64,000 nucleotides of DNA, from NCBI RefSeq assembly GCF_037151175.1, contig NZ_JBBCOR010000004.1:1-64000 (forward strand), in the 5' to 3' direction. Both the position numbers and the translations under genes were made by a program. Each line of letters starts with the position of its first letter. Position 1 is the first letter of the stretch. Below, piece after piece: positions 24,671-32,944 of this stretch. This DNA comes from Asaia sp003994335. Its GTDB lineage: Bacteria > Pseudomonadota > Alphaproteobacteria > Acetobacterales > Acetobacteraceae. Under the pieces are notes generated by a model. The model was not told the DNA's origin and made no database searches. It worked only from the letters and a program-made list of their open reading frames with translations.

Positions 24671-26437
24671 ATGAAGCTGCTCGACCAGTGGGGCAATCCA
24701 ATCCAGCCGGCCAGGCTCAGCGAGCCTGTGGCGGGACCGGATGTCTTTGGCAACCGCCCGGCCATCATCAGCACGCCCATCATCGGCCTCGACCCAGAGA
24801 TGATGGGTGCGGCCATGCGCGCCGCCGATCAGGGGGATTCGCTTGCCTGGCAGACCATTGCCGAAACGCTCGAGGAGCGCGATCTGCATTATCTGGGCGT
24901 GCTGAATACGAGAAAGCGCACGGTCGCCCAGCTGCCGATCACGGTCTCGGCCGCGAGCTCCGACCCCGAGCATGAGAAGCACAAGGAATTCATTGAGGCC
25001 TGGCTGCGCGATGAGCTCGTGGCGCACATGCTGTTCGATATGCTTGACGCGATCGGCAAGGGCTGGAGCGTTCATGAACTGACCTGGGCGCTCAATCCGG
25101 GGGAGAACAGGATCGTCGATGCTGTGTTCCGTCCCCAGCGCTGGTTCGATGTTTCGAATCAGGACGGCAGCACGATCATGATCCGCGAATTCAATTCTGC
25201 TCCCATGCCGGCCGTGGTGCCTGGAGGCGTGGACCAGATCGGGTTTATTGCCCTCGATCCGCGCAAGTTCGTCGTCCACAAGCATCCGAGCTGGTCAGGC
25301 CTGCCTTTGCGCAGCGGGCTGACGCGGGCTGTCGCCTGGGCGTCAATGTTCAAGGCTTTTTCGTCGCGGGATTGGGGGCTGTTCGTCCAGGCCTATGGAC
25401 TGCCGATGCGCGTCGGATTTTATCGGCCGGGAGCAACCGAGCAGGAAAGGCGCGTGCTGATGCGTGCCGTGACCGATCTTGCGGGAGCCGCAGCTGCCAT
25501 CATTCCAGAGGGCATGAAGATCGAGTTTCACGAGCCCAAGAACGGTGCAGGGGCGAATGATATCCATCAACGACGGTGCGAGTGGCTGGATGCCCAGATC
25601 AGCAAGGCGGTGATCGGTCAGACGGGCACAGCGGACAGCAAGCAAGGGGCCCATGCCTCGGGCGCGATCCATCGTATGGTTCAAGAGGATATCGAACGGG
25701 CCGATGCACGACTGGCAACGCGTACGGTCAATATGCAGATGATCGAGCCCATGATCGCCATGACGTTCGGGCCGCAGAAAGCCTATCCCAAGATCTCGAT
25801 CGGCCGGCCCGACGAGGTGCCGATGGATATCGTCACCACGGCCTTGCAGTGGCTCGGCCCGCAGGATCTGAAGGTCAAGGCGTCTGAGCTACGTCAGCGT
25901 TTGGGGCTTACAGATCCGGAAGACGGTGACGAGATTGTGGGGGGGCGTGCTCCAACACCTCCACCGACGCCGCCCCATGATCTGAGCGCGCGGATCGAGC
26001 CAGCCGAGGATCGGCCTGGCACAGTGCCCCCTGCCACCATCCGCGATCTGCCCGCCGTTGCAGAGGGCAAGCCTGCCACCGCCAGCGCGCCACCCGGCCA
26101 GACCCGGACGACGCGTCACAGCGCTCTGGACCATGAAGCGATTGGGCGTATGGTGCATCGCTTCACCCAGGCACAGGGACCAGGCATCGTGACGGCATTG
26201 TCGGAAAGCCTCTCAAGAGATGCAAAGCACGCCATGGAAACGATGGAAGCGCGTGCCCGCGAAGCATTTGGCAACGCAAAGAGCTTCGAAGAGATGACTG
26301 AGGCACTCCAGGCCCTGGACCTTCCCAGCGACGAGCTGGCCGATGTGATGGCCAAGGCCATGCTCGTGGCCGAGCTCGCGGGTGAGGCGACGATCCTCGA
26401 TCAGATGATGGCGCAGCCGGCAAAAGGCCGCGCCTGA
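24671..26437 (+). CDS. Portal protein, DUF935 (Mu gp29)
   Basis: The product (588 aa) forms the dodecameric portal through which DNA enters the capsid. It matches the DUF935/Mu gp29 family: WGNPIQ near the start, DLHYLGVLNTRKRTV, ELTWALNPGENR, and VVHKHPSWSGLPLRSGLTRA. About 40 residues after 420 form a Pro-rich linker (TPPPTPPHD), followed by a helical C-terminal domain (about 490-588) contacting the next protein or scaffold. It is followed directly by the MuF-like gene. Confidence 0.92.
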   Translation: MKLLDQWGNPIQPARLSEPVAGPDVFGNRPAIISTPIIGLDPEMMGAAMRAADQGDSLAWQTIAETLEERDLHYLGVLNTRKRTVAQLPITVSAASSDPEHEKHKEFIEAWLRDELVAHMLFDMLDAIGKGWSVHELTWALNPGENRIVDAVFRPQRWFDVSNQDGSTIMIREFNSAPMPAVVPGGVDQIGFIALDPRKFVVHKHPSWSGLPLRSGLTRAVAWASMFKAFSSRDWGLFVQAYGLPMRVGFYRPGATEQERRVLMRAVTDLAGAAAAIIPEGMKIEFHEPKNGAGANDIHQRRCEWLDAQISKAVIGQTGTADSKQGAHASGAIHRMVQEDIERADARLATRTVNMQMIEPMIAMTFGPQKAYPKISIGRPDEVPMDIVTTALQWLGPQDLKVKASELRQRLGLTDPEDGDEIVGGRAPTPPPTPPHDLSARIEPAEDRPGTVPPATIRDLPAVAEGKPATASAPPGQTRTTRHSALDHEAIGRMVHRFTQAQGPGIVTALSESLSRDAKHAMETMEARAREAFGNAKSFEEMTEALQALDLPSDELADVMAKAMLVAELAGEATILDQMMAQPAKGRA

Positions 26438-26440
26438 TCC

Positions 26441-27793
26441 ATGGCCGATGACGATGCCACCCTGAAAGCGGTCAGACTTCCTCCGAATGATGCGCTTGCC
26501 TATTTCAGGGGCAAGGAGAACGTCTCTACGGTGCACTGGACCGATCTGTGGCATGAGGCCCACGCACGTGGCTTCATGGTGGCGGGAGCGGCGGCCGAGG
26601 GGCTTCTGAAGGATCTGCGCGCCGCCGTTGACAAGGCGATCAAGGGCGAGATCGTCTTCAAGACTTTCCAGAAGGAGTTTGAGGCGATCGCCGAGCGCCA
26701 TGGCTGGAAGTACAATGGCGAACCCGGCTGGCGGGCGCGGATCATCTACGACACCAATATGGCCACGGCCTATTCAGCCGGCCGCTATCGCCGGATGTCC
26801 ACACCAGTGGCGCGCGAGATGTTCGCTTACTGGCGCTACCGGCATCATGCCTGCCCCCATCCGCGCGTGCAGCATATGGCCTGGGACGGGATGATCCTGC
26901 GCAATGACGATCCCTGGTGGAACACGCATTTCCCGCCCAATGGCTGGCGCTGCCATTGCGATGTGGAAGTCGTTTCAGAGGGCATGCTCGAACGCAATGG
27001 CTGGACCGTCTCCGACTCTCCCAAGATCGAGATGACGTCGTGGATCAATCCCCATACCGGCCAGGTGCATCAGGTGCCGGTCGGGATCGATCCCGGCTTT
27101 GGCTATAATCCGGGCAAGGCGTGGGAGGATAACGAGGCGGCCCGTGTGGGGCGTCCAGCGCCGGTGCTTGTGCCGGAAGGGCTGATCAAGCCCCCCACAC
27201 TCCGTCCTGGTCCTGCTGACGCAGATCCGGAAGGCTCGGAAATCACCTACCCCTTCGACACGCATCCTCTGGCGCCGCGACCTGAGGAGGCGCGCCCGGA
27301 TCTGGCGCGGCCCAACCCGCTCTCGCCAGAGCAGCGACGCGTTTCCCAGCGCAATGCGATCGATGCGTTCATGCGTATGCCGGTCGGGAAGCCGGAAGTC
27401 GGAACGGTGCCGGAAAGCGTGCGTCAGATATTGGGGGCTGAAACGCCTCACGTGCTTCTTTCGGACGAGACGCTGACCAAGCAGAATTTGCGCCATCCCG
27501 AGATCACGGCCGAGGAATACGGCAAACTGCCCGATATCCTGGCAGCCCCCCATATCATCGCACAGGACGGCGCGCGCCGTGTCGTGTTCTTCCGGCGTGA
27601 CGGGAAGGATTACCGAGCAGCCCTGAAAACCACTCAAGACGGCAGCGAGACCTATCTGGTGTCGTTCCATCGCACGGAGCAGGTCGCCATACGGCGCGCA
27701 CTCAAGCGCATGACGATCCTCGACGGATCGGTCGAGGATCTGCTCGGCGCCGAGTTGACGGCGAAATCCGATTTGGAAAAGGGGGAGGAATAG
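26441..27793 (+). CDS. MuF head-morphogenesis protein with a nuclease-toxin-like C-terminus
   Basis: The product (450 aa) is a gp30/gpF-type minor head protein. Residues about 30-95 are the helical entry region (HWTDLWHEAHARGFMVA, LLKDLRAAVDKAIKGEI). The MuF core follows (about 95-220: YDTNMATAYSAGRYRR, YWRYRHHACPHPRVQH, HFPPNGWRCHCDV, with Cys/His residues). Residues about 300-435 look like the Barnase/EndoU/ColicinE5-D/RelE-like (PBECR) nuclease domains fused to some MuF proteins: LSDETLTKQNLRHPEITAEE, then PHIIAQDGARRVVFFRR and ETYLVSFHR. Such C-termini are thought to be injected or released as toxins. No separate immunity gene follows. Confidence 0.8.
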   Translation: MADDDATLKAVRLPPNDALAYFRGKENVSTVHWTDLWHEAHARGFMVAGAAAEGLLKDLRAAVDKAIKGEIVFKTFQKEFEAIAERHGWKYNGEPGWRARIIYDTNMATAYSAGRYRRMSTPVAREMFAYWRYRHHACPHPRVQHMAWDGMILRNDDPWWNTHFPPNGWRCHCDVEVVSEGMLERNGWTVSDSPKIEMTSWINPHTGQVHQVPVGIDPGFGYNPGKAWEDNEAARVGRPAPVLVPEGLIKPPTLRPGPADADPEGSEITYPFDTHPLAPRPEEARPDLARPNPLSPEQRRVSQRNAIDAFMRMPVGKPEVGTVPESVRQILGAETPHVLLSDETLTKQNLRHPEITAEEYGKLPDILAAPHIIAQDGARRVVFFRRDGKDYRAALKTTQDGSETYLVSFHRTEQVAIRRALKRMTILDGSVEDLLGAELTAKSDLEKGEE

Positions 27794-27940
27794 ACGACGC
27801 GCTGGAGGGGCCTGCCAGGGAACCCCTCAAAGCGATCCCGGTCCCTGCAAGAGAGGCCGGTCCTACGGCAGGCAGAATATCACCGTGTCTCAGCGCGTCG
27901 CCTGACCCTCATATAGCGCATCGCATGCCGGAGTTCCACC

Positions 27941-28447
27941 ATGGCGAGCATTACCATCACAGGATCGTTCCAGCCGATGCGCGAGGCGCTGACGCGGATC
28001 GCTGCGATCGGGCGCGATCCACGACCTGTCCTGGCGGCGGCTGCACTGCCACTCGAAGACAATGTGCGTCATCGCTTCGACACCGGCACCGACCCCAAGG
28101 GCCTGAAATGGTCGGATTACGCGCCGCTCAACCCGCTCTATGCCCAGGACAAAAAAGGGCCTGGCATCCTGAACGAAACGGGAGAGCTTCGGCGGACCAT
28201 TACTTCGGTAGTCGAGGGGCATGCAATCGTCATCGGCTCACCGCTGGTCTATTCAACCATCCACCAGTTCGGCGGCGTTATCAGAGCGAAGAATGCGCCT
28301 GCGCTATTCTTCGTCATGGGCGGTCATGGCTTCAGGCGCCAATCCGTCACTATCCCGGCACGCCCCTATCTCGGCTTCTCGACCGAGGATCGGGAGGTGA
28401 TCGTCTCGGAACTCGCGCGCTTCTTCCGCAAGGCGGTTTCCGGCTGA
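27941..28447 (+). CDS. G: Virion morphogenesis protein gpG (tail completion)
   Basis: The 168-residue protein matches the phage virion morphogenesis family (Mu gpG, P2 gpS): MASITITGS, a helix, RFDTGTDPKGLKWSDYAPLN, GILNETGELRRTI, VYSTIHQFGGVI, and the C-terminal PARPYLGFS. Members complete the tail-head joint. The 147-base gap upstream has no gene. It is the last gene of late unit 1. Confidence 0.88.
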   Translation: MASITITGSFQPMREALTRIAAIGRDPRPVLAAAALPLEDNVRHRFDTGTDPKGLKWSDYAPLNPLYAQDKKGPGILNETGELRRTITSVVEGHAIVIGSPLVYSTIHQFGGVIRAKNAPALFFVMGGHGFRRQSVTIPARPYLGFSTEDREVIVSELARFFRKAVSG

Positions 28448-28608
28448 ATGGTCTGCATGTGGGCAGGTCGGTTTTAAAACGCCGCTAAAACCGATTTAAA
28501 CGGGGTAGAAGGCCGCTCACCTTCTGCTATCGTCCGAGTGGGGCCAAAACACCCCAAGGCGCTCCTGAGGGCGTTTTTCCGAGGGAGTGCCGTAAAGGCG
28601 CCGTGCTC
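28448..28608. other. Structured intergenic region at the prophage centre (G-I gap)
   Basis: No ORF is present. Three inverted repeats are packed here: TCGGTTTTA/TAAAACCGA (28468-28476, 28486-28494), GAAGG/CCTTC (28508-28512, 28520-28524) and a GGGG/CCCC pair just before the terminator. The gap lies between the gpG and gpI genes and about 51-52% along the prophage. In Mu the strong gyrase site that folds the genome for transposition lies in the same G-I gap near the centre, so this is a candidate equivalent. Confidence 0.4.
28556..28577 (+). terminator. Probable terminator of late unit 1
   Basis: AAGGCGCTC, tetraloop CTGA and GGGCGTTTT form a 9-bp stem with three G-U pairs running into a T5 tract. 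It lies just upstream of late motif 2, as expected at an operon boundary. The stem is imperfect, so efficiency is uncertain. Confidence 0.45.
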
Positions 28609-28631
28609 CCCCTAGAAACGTTCAGAGGTCC
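28609..28631 (+). promoter_or_regulatory. Late promoter motif copy 2 (protease/capsid operon)
   Basis: CCCCTAGAAACGTTCAGAGG plus TCC aligns without gaps to copy 1 with four differences in 23 bases. It is 54 bases before the ATG of the protease gene, on the position of Mu promoter PI. Confidence 0.72.
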
Positions 28632-28663
28632 ATCCCGGGACGCATTCGTGCATTCTGTGCGCC

Positions 28664-29656
28664 ATGACAAAGACTGTCCAGATCACACCCGCGCTGAACG
28701 CGCTTCCACCGGGCCAGGTGCCTGAGTGGATGCACGTCCTGCCTGCCGGGCGCTTCACCGGTCGCAACGGGGTTGGTCCGTTTGTGCTTGATGACGCGCA
28801 GGCCGTGATCCAGGCTTCCCTGGCAGATGGAAAGATCGCGATCGATGTAAACCACGCCACAGACCTCAAGGGCGCGCGGGGTGAGCACGCGCCGGCCGTC
28901 GGCTGGATCTCAGCCATGGAAGCCCGCGCAGATGGCATCTGGGCGAAGCCGCAATTCAACAAGGCTGGTCGCCACATGATGAGCGAGCTCGAATATCGCG
29001 GCGTCTCGCCCGTGATCGACAGCGCTCCCTCGGGTCGTGTCCAGCGCATCCTGCGCGTGGCTCTCACCAACACGCCCAATCTCACCCTCACCACATTGCA
29101 CAGCTCACAGACATCGGAGACGAGCATGGACCCCGAAGAGATCCGCGCGCTTCTGAGGCTCGCCCCTGACGCGACGGACGATGAACTGCGCGCCGCCCTC
29201 AAGGCAGCGGGCTCGCGCACCACGTTGCATTCCACCATCGCCGGTGTCGTGGGCGTGCCTACCAATACGGATCAGGCCGCGCTTGTCGCCGCCCTGACCA
29301 GCAAGATCGGCGGCGATAATGCGGCTGTTGCGGCGCTCAAGGCCCAGCTGGAGACAATCCAGAAAGAGCGCTCGCAGGGTCAGGCATCGCAGATGCTCGA
29401 CAAGGCTGCAGCCGAGGGCGTCGTGATCACCCAGGAGATGAAGGAGAGCATCGTCACGCTGCACAGCAGCGATGCGAAGCTCGCCGCCAATATCGTGGCA
29501 TCCTGGCCGCGCACGAACCTCAACAAGGGTAGCGTCACGCTGCACTCCGCCCAGGCGAATGCCTCGGGGGGTGAAGTCTTCGAAAGCCTCGCCGCCGGTT
29601 TTGGCATCGATGCCGCCGACCTGAAGAAAGCGATGGGGGATCGTCATGGCGCTTGA
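28664..29656 (+). CDS. I: Phage head maturation protease/scaffold gpI
   Basis: The product (330 aa) corresponds to Mu gpI. The N-terminal protease domain (about residues 1-140) includes GRFTGRNGVGPF, AIDVNHATD and ISAMEARADGIWAKP. After a Thr/Ser-rich linker, the C-terminal half is a helical scaffold (AALKAQLETIQKERSQGQAS) ending in FGIDAADLKKAMG. Several TLHS repeats (about residues 143, 187, 266, 287) may be cleavage or interaction sites. An internal ATG probably also gives a separate scaffold. It is the first gene of late unit 2. Confidence 0.87.
   Translation: MTKTVQITPALNALPPGQVPEWMHVLPAGRFTGRNGVGPFVLDDAQAVIQASLADGKIAIDVNHATDLKGARGEHAPAVGWISAMEARADGIWAKPQFNKAGRHMMSELEYRGVSPVIDSAPSGRVQRILRVALTNTPNLTLTTLHSSQTSETSMDPEEIRALLRLAPDATDDELRAALKAAGSRTTLHSTIAGVVGVPTNTDQAALVAALTSKIGGDNAAVAALKAQLETIQKERSQGQASQMLDKAAAEGVVITQEMKESIVTLHSSDAKLAANIVASWPRTNLNKGSVTLHSAQANASGGEVFESLAAGFGIDAADLKKAMGDRHGA
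29126..29656 (+). CDS. Possible internally started scaffold (gpZ-like)
   Basis: Met155 of the protease frame (ATG at 29126) follows CGGAGACGAGC, an acceptable ribosome site. Translation from here yields 176 residues of pure scaffold sequence, the arrangement used by Mu for gpZ inside gene I. The start is predicted, not shown. Confidence 0.45.
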   Translation: MDPEEIRALLRLAPDATDDELRAALKAAGSRTTLHSTIAGVVGVPTNTDQAALVAALTSKIGGDNAAVAALKAQLETIQKERSQGQASQMLDKAAAEGVVITQEMKESIVTLHSSDAKLAANIVASWPRTNLNKGSVTLHSAQANASGGEVFESLAAGFGIDAADLKKAMGDRHGA

Positions 29657-30119
29657 AGCCGATCGCGCCCTTGTGCGCCTCATGGTCGCGCGCGGCCCCG
29701 TATTCGGATATGCGGTCGCTGCCGGATATGTCGTCTATCGCGGCTCAATCACCGCGCTGCTTTCGGATGGTACCGTCATTCCTGCCGGTGTTGCGGCACC
29801 TGCCGGTCTTACAGTGGTTGCCAATATCGGGCTCGCGAGCCAACAGCAGAACAATATGGCGAACCAGAACGTCGTCAGCCCGAATTATGGTCCCGGCCCG
29901 GTTGAGATCGATCGCGGCACCTGGGCGCTCCCATTCGATGAAGCCCCCTCTTGGGCAAATTACGGCGCGTCCGTCTATGCGATCGACGATCAGACGGTCT
30001 CACTCAGCGACGGATCTTCGCCCGCATCGGGCAACACCCCGGCTGTCGCCGCCACGCGTCTCAAGATCGGTGTTCTCGCCGGTTTCGACGAACGCGGCAC
30101 GCCCTTCGTGACGATCTGA
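29646..30119 (+). CDS. Capsid-associated protein, DUF2190-like
   Basis: The 157-residue product is beta-rich with motifs of small decoration or stabilising proteins: AGYVVYRGSITALLSDGTVIPAG and VIPAGVAAPAGLTVVANIGL region, then IDRGTWALPF and the end IGVLAGFDERGTPFVTI. It lies between the protease/scaffold and the major capsid gene, the usual place for such proteins, and overlaps the protease end. Exact family assignment is tentative. Confidence 0.55.
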   Translation: MALEADRALVRLMVARGPVFGYAVAAGYVVYRGSITALLSDGTVIPAGVAAPAGLTVVANIGLASQQQNNMANQNVVSPNYGPGPVEIDRGTWALPFDEAPSWANYGASVYAIDDQTVSLSDGSSPASGNTPAVAATRLKIGVLAGFDERGTPFVTI

Positions 30120-30132
30120 GGACCAGAAAGCC

Positions 30133-31077
30133 ATGCAAATCACAGGCCCTAATATTGCTGCGCTTTCGACCGCAGTCAGTCTTGCCTTCAACAAGGCGAT
30201 CGGCACGGCGCCCTCGCGCTACAGCCGCTTTGCCCAGGTAGTCCCTTCGGAAGCCGGCGAGAATTTCTATCCTCGTCTCCCGGAAATGCCGGGAATGCGC
30301 AAATGGATCGGCTCACGCGAGATCCATCAGCTCTCGACGATGCAGCAATATGCCATTCGCAACGAGACCTATGAAGAAACCATCGCCATCAAGCGCGAGG
30401 ACATTGCGGATGATCGCTGGGGCGTGTTCATGCCCTATATCGAGCAGCTCGCGCTGGATGCGGCTGAGCTCCCCGACCAGCTGTGCTTCGGAGCGCTGGA
30501 GAACGGCACGAAGACGACCTGTCTTGATGGGCAGTATTTCTTCGACACCGATCATCAGGCGGTGAATGCGAACGGCGAAACTTTCACCTACCCCAATATG
30601 GCTGGGCCAAAGGCTGGCGAGACGGGCGGTCCCGCCTGGTACCTGCTTTGTACGACGCGCGCGCTCAAACCGATCATCTTCCAGACCCGTAGCCCGTTTA
30701 CGGTCACAGCACGCACACGGCTGGACTCGGACAATGTGTTTGAGAACCGCGAATTCCAGTGGGGCGTGGATGGTCGTTGCGCCGCAGGTGTCGGGTTCTG
30801 GCAGTTCGCTTATCGCTCAACCCGTCCTCTGACCATTCAGAGCTTCGGCGATGCCAAGGCCGCCATGGCCTCGCTGTGTCGTGCGGATGGCACCCCCTAC
30901 GGGATCGTGCCGGATCTGCTCATGGTGCCGAGCAACCTCGAACAGGCTGGACGCACGCTGCTCAAGGCGCAGTTGGCACCGCTTTCGGCGGGCAACAACT
31001 TCGCGACTGGTACGAACCCGTGGATCGGCGCCGCCGATCTGATGGTCGCCGAGCGTCTTTCCCAGCTGAACGGATAA
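30133..31077 (+). CDS. T: Major head subunit gpT
   Basis: The product (314 aa) matches the Mu-like major head subunit: MQITGPNIAALSTAVSLAFN, YSRFAQVVPSEAGENFYPRL, MRKWIGSREIHQLS, NETYEETIAIKREDIADDRW (the E-loop region), FDTDHQAVN, and the C-terminal FATGTNPWIGAADLMVAERL. Length equals that of Mu gpT within a few residues. It forms the HK97-fold capsid shell. Confidence 0.93.
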   Translation: MQITGPNIAALSTAVSLAFNKAIGTAPSRYSRFAQVVPSEAGENFYPRLPEMPGMRKWIGSREIHQLSTMQQYAIRNETYEETIAIKREDIADDRWGVFMPYIEQLALDAAELPDQLCFGALENGTKTTCLDGQYFFDTDHQAVNANGETFTYPNMAGPKAGETGGPAWYLLCTTRALKPIIFQTRSPFTVTARTRLDSDNVFENREFQWGVDGRCAAGVGFWQFAYRSTRPLTIQSFGDAKAAMASLCRADGTPYGIVPDLLMVPSNLEQAGRTLLKAQLAPLSAGNNFATGTNPWIGAADLMVAERLSQLNG

Positions 31078-31081
31078 TCCC

Positions 31082-31570
31082 ATGGCCAAGACACCCACGC
31101 GCGCCCAGTCGGGCGCGCATGACAAGACCCCTGATCAGGAAGCTCCCGTTCAGGGCGCGAATGCCCCCGGCGCCGAAGCCCCCGTACCGGCGAACGGGGA
31201 GGCCGTAAACTATCCCCTCGCCGATGAAGACGGTGCACGTATGATCGCCAGTGGCGGTGCAGCGGGAGGGTTTCACGACTCTCTGCGCGACACGCAGCCC
31301 CATGAATTCGGCGGGGTTGGGCATACGCTGACCATCGGTCATGGACATCCCCACGGTGAGAGCAAGGCGGCCGGGCATATCCTTCTCCCTGAAGGCCGCA
31401 CCCGTCCGCTTCAGGTCGGCGATCTCGTGATCACCTGCCAGGAGCCGGGCTTCCGCCGCGCGGGCGTCGCGCACCCTGCTTTTGCCATCCATGACAAAGG
31501 CCGCTTCTCGCCGAACCAGATCGACCTGCTTCGTAACGAGAGCAAGCTGACGGTCATCGAGATCGGCTGA
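31082..31570 (+). CDS. gp35-position head-tail protein
   Basis: The 162-residue product begins with an Ala/Pro/Glu-rich disordered segment (about 1-45). It ends with a compact domain including RPLQVGDLVITCQEPGFRRA and FAIHDKGRFSPNQIDLLRNE. Order in the operon equals Mu gp35 (HI1506 family), whose C-terminal fold is small and beta-rich. Assignment is mainly positional. Confidence 0.55.
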   Translation: MAKTPTRAQSGAHDKTPDQEAPVQGANAPGAEAPVPANGEAVNYPLADEDGARMIASGGAAGGFHDSLRDTQPHEFGGVGHTLTIGHGHPHGESKAAGHILLPEGRTRPLQVGDLVITCQEPGFRRAGVAHPAFAIHDKGRFSPNQIDLLRNESKLTVIEIG

Positions 31571-31590
31571 GCAGAGGAGCGCGCGCGATC

Positions 31591-32007
31591 ATGGCCTACG
31601 CAACGCCAGACGATCTGATTGCCCGATACGGGGAAGTGGAGATTATCCAGATCTCCACGCCGGACGGACAGGCAATGGATCAGGTCAATGTACCACGGGT
31701 CGCGATCGCTCTCGGCGATGCCTCGAACATGATCGACAGCTATCTGCGGCGCCGCTACGTGACGCCTGTCGCAACGCCGCCTCTGGCCCTGACGCAGAGC
31801 TGCTGTGCGATCGCCCGTTTCCTGCTCTGCCAGATGGGCGGCACGACGAGCGCCGAAAAGGTCAAGGAGGCCTATCAGGCTGCGCTCTCCTGGCTGCGCA
31901 AGGTCGAGGACGGTTCCGTGACGCTGGATGGCGAGCTTCTGCCCAACACAAGCCCGAACTGGGCGGAATTCCAGGGACGCGAAAGGACCGTGAAATGCTG
32001 GTCATGA
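31591..32007 (+). CDS. DUF1320 head-tail connector (Mu gp36)
   Basis: The 138-residue protein fits DUF1320: YATPDDLIARYGEVEIIQIS, then LGDASNMIDSYLRRRYVTPV and a helical C-terminus (TSAEKVKEAYQAALSWLRKV, NWAEFQGRER). This family forms the neck adaptor in Mu-like phages. It is preceded by a clear AGAGGAG ribosome site. Confidence 0.85.
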   Translation: MAYATPDDLIARYGEVEIIQISTPDGQAMDQVNVPRVAIALGDASNMIDSYLRRRYVTPVATPPLALTQSCCAIARFLLCQMGGTTSAEKVKEAYQAALSWLRKVEDGSVTLDGELLPNTSPNWAEFQGRERTVKCWS

Positions 32008-32630
32008 ACCCTGCGCCCGACGCGACAGAAATCCAGGCATTCCAGGCGATCATCTCGGGCGGCGTAACAGGCGCGGCTTTTCAGGCAATCCAGGCACAGC
32101 TCAAGGCTTTTTTCGATCCGGCCTGGTTCTTCCATGCGGTCATTCCGGCAAAGGTGTCGCAGGCCACCTGGAAAGACATCACGAGAACAAAGAACCTGAT
32201 CGGCTTGGGCTGGTCGCACTGGTCGCCGGAGAGCGATAACGCCGGTACCTTCCGGGGCACGCTATCCTTTCCGCTGATCCTGATGGTCTCATTCGACAAG
32301 CCCGAGCAGCGTTATCTGGGCGCGCAGATCGGATCGGGCGCCTACCTGCCCGGCATGATGGGCTTGCAGGAATATGCGATCGCAGCGCTCCACGGCTTTA
32401 CGATCGAGGATATCGGCACGTGCCGCGTAACTCAGGTGAGCAGCACAGAGCTGGCTGACTGGAACCAGGACGGCAAGGCAACGGTCGTGCTCGAAATCAC
32501 GATCCCCGATGTCGCGCTCGATCTGCCGACTGTCACGGCAACGCTCAATGATTTCCTGCGCCTGCAGGAGCAGCTGATCAGCGACCAGACCGATCTCGGC
32601 ACCACAACCATCACCGTGAGAGAAGAATGA
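31995..32630 (+). CDS. DUF1834 protein (Mu gp37)
   Basis: The product (211 aa) matches the DUF1834/Mu gp37 family by position and pattern (LGAQIGSGAYLPGMMGLQEY, VLEITIPDVALDLP). The start at 31995 overlaps gp36 by 13 bases and has an AAAGGA site at good spacing; an ATG at 32004 lacks one. It is a neck or tail-terminator candidate. Confidence 0.78.
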   Translation: MLVMNPAPDATEIQAFQAIISGGVTGAAFQAIQAQLKAFFDPAWFFHAVIPAKVSQATWKDITRTKNLIGLGWSHWSPESDNAGTFRGTLSFPLILMVSFDKPEQRYLGAQIGSGAYLPGMMGLQEYAIAALHGFTIEDIGTCRVTQVSSTELADWNQDGKATVVLEITIPDVALDLPTVTATLNDFLRLQEQLISDQTDLGTTTITVREE

Positions 32631-32944
32631 GCCCCATGAACGTCAGCACGGCCAAGGATCGTGTGGTCAAGGATCTGAGCGGCAGGCCGGTTCCTGCGCA
32701 ATTCTCCGTCGATCCGACCGACCCGTTCTGGGCGCGGCTGATCGCTGCCGGCGATATCGTAGAGATCAAGGCAGACCCGACGCCGGCAGAGTCCAGCCCG
32801 GCACCGTCCGCCGGTTCAACGGCCAGTTCGACCACCGCCCCGTCGAACAGTGTCTCGTCGAACAGCGCCTCGACGACACCCACCCCGGCCGCATCCGCAG
32901 CGAGCGTGGCCTTAAGCCCAGCCAAGAAGGATAGCGGCTCGTGA
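32627..32944 (+). CDS. DUF2635 protein (Mu gp38) with a low-complexity tail
   Basis: The 105-residue product has a DUF2635-like first half (VVKDLSGRPVPAQFSVDPTD, then PFWARLIAAGDIVEI). Residues about 48-95 are a Ser/Ala/Thr/Pro-rich extension with short repeats. The family is normally only about 60 residues, so the tail is an addition. GTGA overlap with the sheath gene. Function within Mu-like tails is unknown. Confidence 0.75.
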   Translation: MSPMNVSTAKDRVVKDLSGRPVPAQFSVDPTDPFWARLIAAGDIVEIKADPTPAESSPAPSAGSTASSTTAPSNSVSSNSASTTPTPAASAASVALSPAKKDSGS

